NCBI GenBank assembly: GCA_016808115.1
Contig: JAEQBH010007375.1
Location: 1-64,000 of the forward strand
Source: Tetrastigma voinierianum
Taxonomy: Eukaryota; Streptophyta; Magnoliopsida; Vitales; Vitaceae
Reading direction: 5' to 3'
Length of the DNA: 64,000 nucleotides
Positions 1-13,739 of the stretch are shown piece after piece. The position numbers were made by a program, and so were the translations under genes. The notes below the pieces were generated by a model. It worked only from the letters and a program-made list of their open reading frames with translations. It searched no databases and was not told the DNA's origin. How positions within the stretch are numbered: the stretch's first letter is position 1; every line of letters begins with the position of its first letter.

Positions 1-167
1 ATAATTAACAGCCATTTAAAGTTGATTTGGCCTCTTTAACGTCCCATGGGTTCTGACATGGACTTAAGTGAGCTATAGGAATAAACGATAAGGGCCTCTT
101 TGGACCTAAAAAATGTTCGAGGTATAAGTGAGATATTTGGTAAAACACGAGGGGGGTTTTTGCACCT

Positions 168-233
168 TTATATATATATATATATATATATATCTACATA
201 TACTATATATATATATATATACCTGCCTCTCTG

Positions 234-298
<65 letters not shown>
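168..298. repeat. Compound microsatellite (TA)n then (TG)n
   Basis: Two TA runs (about 168-195 and 205-224) are followed by TA then TG repeats (about 231-298) broken once by CTG near 266. It produces several low-complexity open frames on both strands that are not genes. Confidence 0.95.
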
Positions 299-300
<2 letters not shown>

Positions 301-3300
301 CCATCCAGGTCATAGAGAGGATGGAGTGTTCTAGTGATCAAAGAGAAATGTCTTAATAAAGTCAATGACTTGAGGATAGGCTTCCCAAGCGGTGGTAAAC
401 ATAGGAAATAGGAGAAGAAACAATAGTTCAAAACGATGTTGTTGTACTCTTTTTGTGTTATGTTGTATTTTCTTAAGAAATGTGTGGGGATCATAAGCAA
501 TGAGATCCATAGAGTACTTGGCATATGGAGGAGGTCTTTGTTGGGTTTCTAATCCCTTTGCCAAACCAAACGTAGTGGAAAAATAAAAACTTTCATCCAA
601 CAAACCCATCCAAGAATTCATGTGGTTTGATTAGTCAGTTTAGAGATATAAAATTACCTCCTTTTCGGGATAAAGATTCATTATTTGCAATCTTGTATGT
701 GTGTGAAGACCTTCTTGCAAAGCTAAAAGGTATAGTGAACGCACTCGCACCCTCAACAAGCTATCCACATGAATAGACCTCTCAGAAACCTTGAGAGACG
801 AATGTGTGCTAGCACATGGATTGTGTCTCACGAAACCCTAATAGCCTCTCCGTAGAAAGAATGTCTCGCTTAAGGAGATCACATTGGGATTAAGCATTAA
901 CAAGTCAGGGCTTTGGTTTCGAGCCCATTGAAGTGTGCGATCATGTGAAGTCATATAATATTGGTAATGGTTTCAGCCCGATAGAGCTCACAAATTATAA
1001 GTGGTTTCTAGCAAGACATTATGACCATCCAAATTATGTTGATATTCATAATCTGGCATAACATAATCCGTAGTTAATGTCGTAATCCTTTTGTCACACA
1101 ATATTTTGTGATTGAAAATAATGCATGAATTAAGTCACTCTTGTAAGTTGATAATACAATTTGCCAGCTTTAAAGTAGATTGATAATACAAATGACATTA
1201 ATAACCACTTATTAATTCATTTAAGCATGACTCATGCATTTTCGATCTTCACTTGTCAGGATATATATTATTCGTTAAGTTGTAGTATAGGTTGAAGATC
1301 ATAAATTTATAATTAACTAAATCCTACACATGTGTGGCAGAATACTGCAGGTATAGTGGCTTTAGGGCTGTTCACTAGGATGAGCTTGGTTTCCTTCCTT
1401 TAAGAAAAAGATTGGATTTTTAAGCAAAAGTTTAGATTTTTAGAGACTTTGATTGATTTTGGTTTGTAGATAGTTTTGAAAGTAGTCCAGGGCTTGGTTT
1501 CACGAAGCGCTCATAATGATGATTGGAGGGATTTCTTATTCTCTTAATAGATATATGAGTTTGAAGCGTTTAGGAAGGAAGAGTTTGTTACCCACAATTT
1601 GAGAGTCGAATAGGCTTTCACTAGTTCATTCTGAGTCCATGCTAGAACCGTCTCGATCGGTGCATCTGGGGAAGGTCCTTCTTAATAACGATAACACCCG
1701 TTGGACTTGCTATAAGTATCGAAGGCGGTTCCTTCATAGGTGAAAAATACGCCGTCAAATACATCCAAGGTTCACCTAACGGTTGGTGTGCACTCAGCGA
1801 TGAAACTTTGAGACTGCATACGCTTCTGAGAACGACTTTTCTCGTGGATCTAAAGCATCCTGCGGAGTTCAACCTAATCCCCATTTATCATCATGTGGGG
1901 CTTGGATTCCTCTATAAGACACTGGCACTAATGTGACTACTCACTTATAGCTTCAACGAAAGTTACAACCATGAGCCGATGAAACAACTAAAACTTACGA
2001 GAGAAAAAGTAAAGAAGAAGAAGAAGAAAGCTAAATTTTATTCAATAATTCAAAGTAAAAATCATTAAAATTCATCATATGTTTGTCTTTGATAAGTCAT
2101 CAATATATAAGAAAGAATATTTCAATACATCTTTGGGTGCTAAGGGTAAAGATTACAAAGTCCCAACTAGAGATATTCTAATTCGAGCGTCAAACCTTTC
2201 AGAGCCCGAAATAGAAACTCAAATAAGATTAAATAACCATGAGCAAACATGTTAGATTGCCTCCTTGTCGAGGGTAAGCAAAATTACATTGCCAATAAGG
2301 AGGCAACAAAATCTGGCTGACACTCCGTTGGTTACAAGTTTAAGCTACCACCCTTGGTGAGGTAGTGAAATTTTATTTTCCTCATATATGGGTAAGTGAA
2401 ATTGATAGGTATGTGATTTTGACTCATCTCTTCATCGATCGACTCTAAGGCTTCAATCTTCATCAAACTTCAACTGTAACTTCAAACCTTAGACTTAAGA
2501 CCTCGATAATATTGCTCATTGCTCGTCCTCATGCAATCTGGCCAGTAAAAAGATCTTAACAAGGTCACGGCATAACTCATGAAAAGCATTAGTAAAAGGT
2601 TTAGGACATCACAACTTGCATAGTCGGGTAGTGTAACAGTTAGCATCAAAGAGTTTAAGAAGCGTTTTTGTATGAAAAATGTATCCTTTTGAAGCTGTAT
2701 CAAATCTCTCACAAAAGAGAGGACAAATTCATTCTCATTCACTCATATCACTTTACAAGATTCATTTTATATCCAACTACAATATTCATTACCACCATAT
2801 CACATATGATGTTGGACTATGTCAAAACATAGAATTCCTTATGTAGGGACCTATGGCGACTTCAAGCACAGGGTAAAAACATCATTGTGATGAGAACTAT
2901 ATAACATACAATCCATGCCCAGTATTCTCCTTACCAAATCTTACAATATTCACTCCTTAACCTTAGATATCTTTATCCTTTTAAATTCATACATCGTTTG
3001 TGATACATTTCAAATAGCAAAAGCATTGGGGAAGTCATAATATCTAATATATATTAATGTGAAATGGTATGTGAGTTGCACATTTTTAGTAATCATGCAT
3101 AAATTCGTTAAGTACACATAACATAACCTAAGGCGTTTTATTTAAACATATAGATGAGCACGTTTATATTTGGTGCCTGTAACCTAAGGTTTCTAAGAAG
3201 ATCTAGGTACCACCTATACTTATCTTAAGATACTACCTTAGTGAACATAGGACTAACCAATGAACATTGGATACTACCAACTGCAGATGTTAAGACACTA

Positions 3301-3880
3301 TCTACCAAATCTTCTGACATTTGCTCCTTATGTGTGCTCTTATCATCATAATTCCACTTAGTTGGAGTGACTAATATAATTAAATGGTTTCAAAACTATA
3401 CGAAACACATAAAAACATACATACAAAATTGAACTTGTAACTTTGAAAACAATAATGAATGATGAAATATTTTGATATATATTTTGAAGGCGTTGAATTG
3501 GTGGTGCTAATGGATTGATCCCGATATTATTAGTGGTTTCACCATCTCTTATTGATATTAATCAACATCATCACATGTTGAATTTGTATCCAAGAGTTTG
3601 TGAGCATTATAGACAACCAAATTTAATGGAAATTGAATTCATAGTTTAGAAAATTTTGATCCACCATCCCATATCTTTGTTACATGATGATACATTATTT
3701 ATGAGAATATTGAATATAACGGGAATGTATTATCACGTATATGTATCTTCATTTGCTGCACGTCATTCATTTTGCCCACTTTGAACATGAAGTAATTAAC
3801 TAGCACCCATAATTTTTAATTTTTATAATTGTTATGTTGTGTAACTAGCAATCATGATTTGTTATTTTCTAGTGGAATTG
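299..3880. other. No recognisable gene; degraded repeat-like DNA
   Basis: I see no conserved protein on either strand. Frames are short and broken. A short AAG run sits near 2014-2030. The style (stop-rich, with CG-containing stretches) resembles the degraded retrotransposon sequence further along, but no LTR boundary, primer site or domain could be found. Confidence 0.4.
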
Positions 3881-5340
3881 GTCGCCCCTGTATAACCCTT
3901 GCCTAGGCGAATAAAGGGGGAATGGGAGAGAGGGGTGTGAAAAAATATCTTGGGACTCTTTACCTTTTTCTCCAAAACATTGGTGGAGCTAAGTCTTATA
4001 TTGAATCAAAATATCGTATACAAAGTGCAAATAAAACTACCACCGTGGTAATTGTTTACAGTGTCAATACGGAGTTCTTAGTCCCATTTACATATATACA
4101 AGCGCCACATTACATTTACATAATCGAGAGCCGCGAAAAACCTACGGGTATTAGGAACCCACTACCAAGTGTGTTGTGATAGATGCGAAGGATTACGGGG
4201 CGTCCTCCTGCAATACTTACGAATTAAAACGTGCTAACAACGGCATAATGGAAACATATGACTTATAAGTATACGCTAATATGTTGCGATGGCATATAAC
4301 GATGTGATTACCTGCATTCGCATATATCATATTTTTCATGAATTCATATAATAAACTTATACATACTTACTTCACTTATAACGAGACTTATACTTATTCA
4401 GATCTCAGTAGGAGTTGTGAACTTATACTTGTACAAAGGTACGTGATTTTGAACTTCTCACTTATGTGCACATATAGATGTACATAGATACATTCGAGTA
4501 GAGCAGCGTACATTACTTCTCTTGTCGTTATTTAGATTCTTATCATATAGCTGTAAATATAGTGATGACAGATGGTGGATGATGTGGTATGAAAGGGGTA
4601 TAAATGTCTGATGTGAGTCTTGCGTAACATAAGCGAGTGTCGAAGCGCGTACAGTGTCGTCGCACTAATCGAAGAGTACAATGTTAAATGTCTTGAAACA
4701 TAATTGACGGGGTATGTCGCACTAATCGAAATGCAAAAGTACTAATGCATCGCGAAATGGTGAGAGAGTGTCGTCGCACTAATCAGAGAATATCGAAGTA
4801 CTATACGTGCCTGCCCATGTAACAAAGGTGTCGTGTCATTCAATATCTGCTCTTAGGCAGTCCTACAATTATATCCGTTCAGGAACTTACTATCTTATCA
4901 TAGGGGCATTAAGTTTTCCAACATTCGCTTCGCCTCGGCGGTGAGGTACGGTGTGTTTTTCCCTTAATTTTCTTCTTATGTGAGAACCCCCCATTAGTCA
5001 TTTATTGGGGTTCCTATACTGACCAGTGTATGAATCTATGGGGCTTAACAACCCAAGGTGCAAAAATCGGGGCCTCTTAGGAAGCATCAATACCAATACC
5101 ACTTTGATCGGTACAAGTACCAATGCTTTTCTGTCAGATAATTGCGGTACCACCACCTTCAGTACAGTACCACTTTGTTTATTACATCATAGTTATAGGT
5201 GTACTTACAAGTCTGAATCAGAATCACAACGAGTTTTACCCGAAATAATGATTTTGTCATTTCTCTTGCAAGCTCAGTCTTCCTCCTACGAATTAATGTA
5301 TCTCATGATACCACTGGAATCCTACTAAACCACTCCAGTA
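3881..5340 (+). mobile_element. Ty3/gypsy LTR-like remnant (same family as 40.9-42.7 kb)
   Basis: The segment near 4360-4560 (TCTCAGTAGGAGTTG; TTATTTAGATTCTTATCAT) resembles 41190-41320 (TCTCGTAGGAGTTG; TTATTCAGATTCTTATCAT). In both places a stretch of CG-rich short direct repeats follows (here GTGTCGTCGCACTAATC at about 4650, 4705 and 4767), and then a stretch with GGTAC-containing units. No protein domain is visible. Boundaries are approximate. Confidence 0.4.
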
Positions 5341-6599
5341 ATGGAGTTAAGAATCGTAGCCCTTTTCCCAAGTTAGGGCTTTTCCCAGATCAAAATCACA
5401 AAAAGGAAGTTAAGTTTGTTTTCTTACACACATCTTATACAAACTAAGTTTTACTAACTGACTTTCAAAATCTAGGGTTAGGATGAATTCCCTAACTAAA
5501 CCTAAATGGAACAAACAAATAACCATACAAGGTCAAAAATCATATTTATCCATACAAAGTCATAGCCATCCATACGCAAACAGTTTGCATACAAAACCAT
5601 AGTTTCCATGCCTTTCTTCTCTTCTTCCTCTTCTTCTTCTCTTCTCCTCTTTTCTTCACTATACGTTTTGTTCTCTAAAAAATGAGAGACCAACTTGGTC
5701 TTATCCCCTTTTGATTTCTAATTTTCTTTTTATTGCACTTTGGTCTCTACCATTCTTCTATTAGCTGCAGCATCATATTCACTTTAGCATATATCTTATT
5801 ATCTTATGACTTTTAAATCTGTTTTGACAAATCCACCCTTATCTTGTACAAATTCCGGGTTTCAAAATTTTCTCACTTAGCAAAATAATGATTTAAAAAA
5901 TTTAAAAATGCATATAATATACAGTATGTTTAAGAAGCGTAGGGTGTATTTCGAGTCTGAGAATAACCTACTAGTTGCATCAAATTTGTTGTTTCCTCAC
6001 ATGTTGATCCTAACACGACAAAGTGAAATGGTCATTCCTACTAACTTGTTGGGAATTAAGTTAATGGAGTTCTCACAAAAATATGTTGAATCACATCGAT
6101 TGACGCCCGGTGAGGCGGTTTAGTACGATTGTGGGTGCTTCGGACAAACCTTTCCAAATGTACGAGTTTAGCGTGTATGCATTTGATGTTATTAGTTTGG
6201 AAATTCTTATGTACTTTAAAAGATAAATAGTATGAAGCACATGACTATAGCTTTCAGCCAAATGCCGAAAAATCCACGCTGCTATGTAATTGGTTTAGTA
6301 AAAACATTATTTAATTTCATACATTGAAGAATTATATATAACCATAATTTGGATGATATATCATCCACACTTGTAAGAGTGAAATTAGGCATCTATATAT
6401 AGTGGATTGATGAAGCAATACATTCTACTCTAAATTATCAACCTTGCGGAATTTATAAAGACTTTACAAGGCCTTGACATAGGGTGAGATTGTTTTATAG
6501 TAAAACATTGAGAATTTGAAGGAAAATACAAGGAGATAGATCTATAGGATTCCAAAAATTACTATAAGTTGTTGTCTAAAGTGTGTGAAGGTGTCAAAC

Positions 6600-7245
6600 T
6601 AATGTAGAGTATTGTTGAGTTAACATATTCAAGTGATGGACATTTTGAAGCGACTCGCCGTTTGCCATGCAATGTTATCTAAGGGTTTGCAATGGGTGTG
6701 GAGCCGATAATAGCTATTGATTCTCATCCCACATGAGGTAGCCCTTAAGGAGTTGACTTATTCTCAAGCACAAATGTATTCTGCCAATTCCATGTTCCCA
6801 TAAGCATTTGAGTGTTTTGAGTTTAGAAAATTGATAGATCCAGTCATAGTTTCTAAATTTTGAAGAGGTTGTTGAAGATTAAAAAAAAGTAGTGATTATC
6901 TTTGTGAAACATAATTTTGTTGTAAGTAATGCTTTCTAGAAAGTATTTGGACTGAAAATCATGCACATTGTTATTGGCACTTGAAGGATAACTTTAATAT
7001 ATTCTTAATAAACACCATGAAGGACGAGATAAGAAAGTGCATTTGAGCAAGTATTACAAATGCCGGGAGGAGGAATATTACAATGTGAACATGGCTGATC
7101 TATGAAAATACATTGATGTTTTTGCCACATGGGTTAAGGAAATGCACTTGCATATTGGTGTATGTCCAAATTCTTGAAAAAAAGATAGGACAAAATGATG
7201 ACTAATTTTGCTGATTCATTTAATAAATGGTTGAAAAATGAATGA
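6600..7245 (+). pseudogene. Possible MULE-type (Mutator-like) transposase relic
   Basis: Broken plus-strand reading gives SDGHFEATR, then GFAMGVEPIIAIDSHP, EVALKELTYSQAQMYSANS, HCYWHLKDNFNIF and finally FADSFNKWLKNE. The order resembles the end of a plant MULE transposase (a catalytic-region block, a C..H motif like CYRHL..NF, then a block like AESFN.WI). Stops and frame changes are frequent. No terminal inverted repeats were found. Recognition is by pattern only; it could be another DNA transposon. Confidence 0.4.
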
Positions 7246-7249
7246 CGTC

Positions 7250-10240
7250 ATTTTTATATGTAGCTTGTTGATGAATGTGGGATACCTAGTTTGTTCCTTA
7301 GGAATTGTTACCACGTGTTTTATATTAAAAATTATTTCTCATTGCTTTCCATTGATTTTTAGCTTATTTGTTACTTATTTTTCAAATAATTTAAAATTAA
7401 TACAACCAAGAAAACATATATTTCAAATATAAAAATTAATTTTTATTGTAAGAAAGTCGTGCTTTGTATTCTCATATTTTTAAGGAAAAGATTTGATAAG
7501 AATAATCACAATTTCATCGGTTTTCACAGTAGTCTCTCACTTTTTATTAATGTGAATAATCGAGTTTAGGGGTGCTTTCCCATATTGGTCTGAGTGCAGT
7601 GATCGACTCCTGACCGATTAAAATAATCCTCGGCCTCTTTCTCCTCTCTCTCGTCAATTGTCATTATCTAATTGACCCTCAAAATTTTTATTTTTAAATA
7701 TCACTTTGATCCCCACCCCCTCTCTCCTTTCTCTCTCTCTCCTTCTCCTCTTCCCTTCAACCTGCGTCTGATCCCTCTGGCAGGCTTACTAGGAGCAGGC
7801 GATAAGCGTCTTGTCGTAACCTCTGAACTACTTCTTGGGCGGCTTAGACTTGGCCTATAGCGTCCGCCTGACTTAAGTATATGATTTCTTAATACCTCCA
7901 GGAACTACTCCTACCCTTTGCTCCTCGATCGATTTTTCAAACTTGAGATTCAATTTGATGTGAACATGAGATGATTTATGACCGTCAATAGATCTCGAAG
8001 CTCACTCATCTGGGACCTCCTTAGTGGCAATGGAAAGAGTGGGAAGAAGATGATGAGAGAGATTGAGGATGAGTAGGCGATGATGGGTTGTTGGTGTACA
8101 GTACGAGTGTATCTGAGTTGTTGAAATCATGAAAATTGATTCAAGCCTAAGGTTTGGTTAGGATATCAAAGTTAATAATATTGGAAAGAGGCATTGGTGG
8201 AGCACTTGGAGAAGCAGACCAAGAGTATAGGTTCGGAGGGGCACAAGAGAAAGATGATGGAAACAAGCATGCAATGATGAATATAGAAGAAAAATCTGGT
8301 TGGAAAGTTTGGACTTGATCAATCAAAATTTATCAAGAGCTGTTGATGCTATTTTTTAATTGGAAAGGAACAATTAATCAGGTGGGGGAGAGGCAAGACA
8401 CACACTCATTAGTGCAGTCTGACTAAGCGATTGAAATATGAGCAAAGTTTTCCTAGTTAGAGAGACAAAGAATGCGAGATAGAGAGTTTCTAAGTTTGAT
8501 CCCGACATGCTTGATTTGATGTGGAACCTCTCTGACATTATACCTCCAGCTTACAAAAGAAAGAGGAGCTAAAATTTTCCTAGCATGTTCTCAATCTATA
8601 TATTGAAATTTTAATAGAAATCGGTTTGTTCATTCAAATTGTCCTGTGTTTTATTGAATTTTCATTTGATAGTTATTCTCTTTACTTGTTGGATTGTGTT
8701 TCCATTGTTGAATGAAAAATTTGATTGTGAATAATAATTAGATGTTTTTAGGATAAATATAATTTGGATAGATTGTGGGTTTGAGTCATTGCCATTGTAT
8801 GCTGAGATATTTCAAACTCTTTTCTGTACAAGAATCTCATGACCAACTCTGTTCTCTCAAGGGGGAAACAGATACGGGGAAAAATAAGAGCATAGGCTAA
8901 TAAACTGGAATTAGGAGTTGCAGCCTGAATGTTTAAATCCGGTTTAGATTACGAAAGTGGAAAATGGATATTCTTGAAGGAACGGAAAATAACTTGGTTG
9001 AAATATTGTAAATAAGCAGTGTGAATAAGTCTGAGTCTTTGAAACAATACACTTGGTGACAAAACTCTGTGAAACTTTGAGAGGAATTAGGAACATCTGC
9101 AGGAAATTCGCGATTGAGTCCATGGTCCTAGAACTTGTTAGATTATTAGTTGAGGCGAAATCTTGGGTAAAAGCGACCCGTGAGGTAAATAGAGGCTACC
9201 ATCCTTGGCGGTTGAGCTTTCAAGCCTACCCTCGATGTAATACCACTTGTAACTGGTTATGATTTGAGCGAACAAGCCTTATTTCTTCAATACTTGATAT
9301 TTGAAAACACGAATTCCCTTCCTTGCAATAATCTATGTGAGCGAATTATCCGGTTTGATAGAAAGATCTGTAAAGGAATAAACAAACAAGTTTGAAAAAT
9401 ATTTCAAATATTACAAGGTAGGAGGAGAAGAAGTAAAGCGAAATTAATAGAAAAAGAGAATAAGTTTTGTCTTGTGGCCTATTTCCCTTGAACAATTAAG
9501 CTCGTAAGGTGTTTAACACTTAGTACCCTAATACATTGGTATGAGTTGCTAGCCAAAAGTTCTCTAAGGGTGATAAAAAGCACAGAAATGAAAACATTGC
9601 ACTATTCGACCTTAGAAAAACAAAAGCAAAAGAAGTTCTAGAGCAAGGAATTGGCCTGAATAAGTGCAAGAGTAAAATCAAAATTCCATGAGAATTCAAA
9701 GATGAATCAGGCGAGATTGAGGAGAATCAATAAGTACAAGAAAAAGGGTGAAAAGTGAAGGCATGTACAAAGAAAGGTGGAAACTAGGTGATTTGCAACT
9801 CAATTTTCCCATTATCTACCTAATTACCTATTGACATTGACTTTGAAAGACCTCATTGATCGCCGAAGGTTGAATTTTCCCTACATTAGTGGAGATCAAT
9901 GAAAAACAAACCTATGGGACTTTGTGTGATCCAGGAACTCACAAGATTAACTAATTTGACATGAAGATGAAAATGATTGAAGATTTTTTTATAGAGAACA
10001 AAGGCCGGTTGAATAAATTTGTTTACATACATTATTTCATCAAGAAATTTGTGATAGAAGTAGAGACCATTCCTTTTACGAATCGAAATTGAATTTAGAA
10101 ATGATGCTATCTCACTATTTCCAGGTTAGAAGGTGGAATAGGAAGGCTAGGGTGTGAATAAAAAAATGTCATAAGAACAGCTTATTTTGTTTTGAGGACA
10201 AACAATTCTTTCTTTTCTTTGCTTGGGGACAAGCAAAATT
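7250..10240. other. No intact gene; probably the 3' internal region of a gypsy element
   Basis: Only short broken frames occur. One at 8503-8571 reads DMLDLMWNLSDIIPPAYKRK and then a stop, which looks like a real C-terminus but I do not recognise it. The stretch ends in the polypurine tract and LTR start described next, so it is plausibly the remnant interior of that element. Confidence 0.35.
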
Positions 10241-12890
10241 TAAAGGTTTGGGGGAATTTGATGAGTGTGGCTCATACGATATTTAATCCATTTTTGAGCA
10301 TATTACAAGATAAATGTTGATTTGTATGCAATGTGAATATTTTACTCCAAATTTAATTTTTGCGAGAAAAGTCTGTGAATTTAAAATCCAGTAAAACCAA
10401 AAGAGATCAACCTGACTTGAAATAAATTAGCGAAAATCGAGTGTGGCAAGGAAGCTTATTATTCGATCATTTCAAGTCACGACATCACGAGGTCGGTTTG
10501 GGAAGAATAGAAGACCTTAGCAAGCGAAGTCGTGACTTGAAGTTGAGCTTGTGACCAGAATGACCAAGGCAACAAGTGAAAGAGGTTGCGACAAAGAAAG
10601 TGTGGTTGAGACTAAAGGAATTATTCAAGGTAGAATATTCGGTCGCGACACCACTTTGATGTCGCGACGACAATTGAATATAGCGAGATCAGCGGCGTCG
10701 ATTAGCAGATATAAGCGGTCGCAGCGGCGTCGATATGAAGGTCGCGGCGTGGATCGTCGATGAAACCCGAGGAGAGGTCACGCAAGTAAATGAAGTTGCA
10801 ACTAGTTTTTTAATTAAGGGCTCCATTTGAGGTGCGACACATACGTTCGCCGATGTGACGAAAGCGAAGGTGGAGTCTTGATAGAAAGATTGAAGTATTA
10901 AGGTTGAAGAACCTGAGGAGGTGTGACACGACGAGCTAAACGAAGTCCTTGAAGAAACTAAAGTTCACGACGTTTATTAACCAAGGATCACAAATTCTTG
11001 CACGATGTGAGCCACTCATCAGAGTCATGAGCACGAAGCGGCAGAAAGAAATCGAGGTAACATTAATTTTTGAGCAATTGGGACTATGCGACCGGAAAAG
11101 AAACAACGTAAAGTGACATCACGCCCGAGGTCGCGACTACGAATAAGGTTAGAAGGAGAGCGGTTGGCAAAATTGAGTTGACGGAAGAGGAAATAAACAT
11201 CAAAAATTAGCGACTCGTGAGTCTCTGCCGTACCGCGTAACAAGGAAATGCGATCATTTCGAAGCGGGGTTATGACTCATAATGCAAAAGAAGGAAAGAC
11301 AACGAGGTGGCGGCGTGCGAAACCATGAGTGGCGACATCGGCGCTCTTGGCGAACCAACGAGGTCGCGACCCTGACGTCTTCGCGACCATTAATTAATGG
11401 CGACTGCCGAGAATACAGTTTTGCTTGAGTAACAAGGTCGCGATTGAGCGAAGCGAAGCAAAGAGAGAAATCAGTGCGACACCATTTCGAGGTGAGCCTA
11501 GAACGATGTTGGGCTTTCTTTTGAAATTCCACTTTGAGATTTTTGGGGATTCAGCCCGATTCTTTTGTGATATAAATAGGCAGTGTTAGAATAGTAAGTA
11601 GCTTACGTCTTTTACCGAAGAATGAAAGAGAACTTAGTGTATAGTTTGGAAATAGAATTTTCTTTTTTTTTTTATTTTTTTTTTTTTAATTCTTTACGCA
11701 TCTACCACGCTGGTGATAGAAGCGATTAGAGGCTGAAATTTTATTTATGTTATTTTCTTCTTAGCAAATTGCTTTGCACGAAAAATTGTAATCTAGACAA
11801 ATTTAAGAGTTCATTTTCTCGATTTCATTGCGGTTATAGTGGTTATGCGTGATCGATTGCTCCATTTCTTTAATCGCTTAATCGCGATGATGAAATACGG
11901 TTCTGATGGATTTGAATTATAGTTAGTTACAGTCTTTTACGCCAAAAATGCGGAAACGTTATTTGAGTGGTGATTTACTTGCTTGGTGTTTTTAAGTGAT
12001 AAGTTCCCGATGGTAGTGCAGAAGATACCATTTTGAGAATGTATCTTACTCACGATTTCGGGATGCCCTCTGCGTGACGACGAGTTCACGAGAGGCAGGC
12101 ATTCTTTTATGGGTATGTTAGACTATTATTGATGAACTGCTGACTCTAAAAGTTAATTTTGATAAATCCCCCATTCGCTCATAATTGAAGTTGGAGGGTA
12201 TTTGCAATATAAATAATCGGAGAGTTCACCTTAATCTAAAGGAGTTCCGACCAGAGTGTTAGCTTAGATCTAATCAAGGGAAGGAATGAACCAGTAGATA
12301 CTGAAAAGGATGAGCCACCAGTTAAGTTGTAGAACTTTTGCTAAAATCTTGAGAGAGAAGCAAAAGATATGTAGTCATCAATGGGTGTAGTATTGAAAAG
12401 AAAAATACCCCGAATCTTGTAAGAAAACGAATACAATGCTTGGGTAGAACTTGATTTCGAGAGAAGCAGAGTTTCTAACCGGTGAATGTGGAGAATCAGC
12501 AACATTTAGAAGCGAATCTTGGACCGTCGGATCATCGATACAATAGAGCAATGTACTTTCATGCATAAGATTGGCATTTTATTATAATTCATGATGGTTT
12601 CGTTTCTAACATGGAGCAGTTAGATCCGATGTTAGTTCTTAATTTTTGTAGTTTATTTCGTATTCTGTCAATTTCTAGTTTTAGTTAACAGTCTAGGATT
12701 TATTATCTAGTAGATAGAATTTTATTATCAAATTCTTTTAGTCCAAATAGCATAGAACTTTAGTAGTTGGGGTACTTGATCTCTAATTCATGACAATCTA
12801 CGTAGGAATTGATGCACGGACTTACATTGATTTTACTACTTGTATGACACATTGCACTTGCGATTGTCATAATTCGCCAAATTTTAAAAT
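10225..12890 (+). mobile_element. Tat/Athila-type gypsy: polypurine tract and 3' LTR
   Basis: GGGGACAAGC at 10226 and TTTGGGGGAATT at 10248 form the classic end of a plant Tat/Athila-type interior, and the LTR then begins TGATGAGTG at 10259. A TATA box (GATATAAATAGG, near 11569-11580) and a downstream T-rich stretch suit an LTR promoter and leader. The first half is studded with the palindrome GTCGCGAC and near variants (about 10478-11450). The end near 12890 is an estimate from the typical GCACTTGCGA-type ending; no exact terminus or target duplication was found. Confidence 0.55.
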
Positions 12891-13739
12891 CTGAAACATC
12901 CAAAACCCGATTTATTTAATTAAGCAAGTTTATCAAAGTGACATGTAGGTGCAGAGAGAAGTGTAAGGTTCTTGTAACTATGTACATTTGAGGGTTTTAG
13001 TCTATAGAAAAAGAAGCGACAATGACTCTTGTTGTTTTGAAACAAAACATCATATTCGCTTTGTAAATCTTCTGGTTCAATGCACGATGATATAGCCTGA
13101 ATCTTTGAGTTAAATCCATGGAACCTTATTTGCTGTTTCTAAACTCATGATAATCTATAGATTTTTGCTCATTTTCAATAGCTATCAAATCTCGAATACC
13201 CCAGTGACCACTTTCTCTTTCCTCATGATATGCTCAGCAACATTCTTCCCAGTGGTTGGCCTCGCCTTCCAAATGAAAGGATGACCACATACTTTGTGTT
13301 TACCCCATTACCTTGGTATTAATATTGATCTACTAGTGTAACCACTTTGTTGGGTCATCTCCAAAATACGCCCGAGAGTCGACTTTACCAGGTTTAGAAG
13401 TGAACACGGTCCACGCTTCCCTTAAGTTGATCCTAAGTTTGCCATTTGATGATTGTACCTTTGTGCATTAGAGTACGCTAGAGGGAAATACCTCATACCT
13501 TGTGATCGGAATGTCGGACATTCGGTATGCAACAATAATTTGTCGGAGTTTATGATGAGTCTAAAGCTCATTATCTTTTAAGTCCATTTTGAGAATATTT
13601 TGATTCGGTTTAAAGTACGAACTTTCTTCCCCAAATTTGTTGTTTCTTCGAAACTTCCCAAAGGAAATAAGCCAAATTCAATAGAAAAGTAGCCATCATG
13701 GTGCGAGGAAAGGGCCAATGTCATAGCATTAGCCCGTAG

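Noticed and set aside
100..524. Open frames of 68-96 residues across the microsatellite, including a run of THTHTH residues
   Set aside because: They are translations of TA/TG repeats with no domain, present in several frames at once.
1642..1884. An 80-residue minus-strand frame
   Set aside because: No domain, no introns or neighbours to support it, and it lies in degraded repeat-like DNA.
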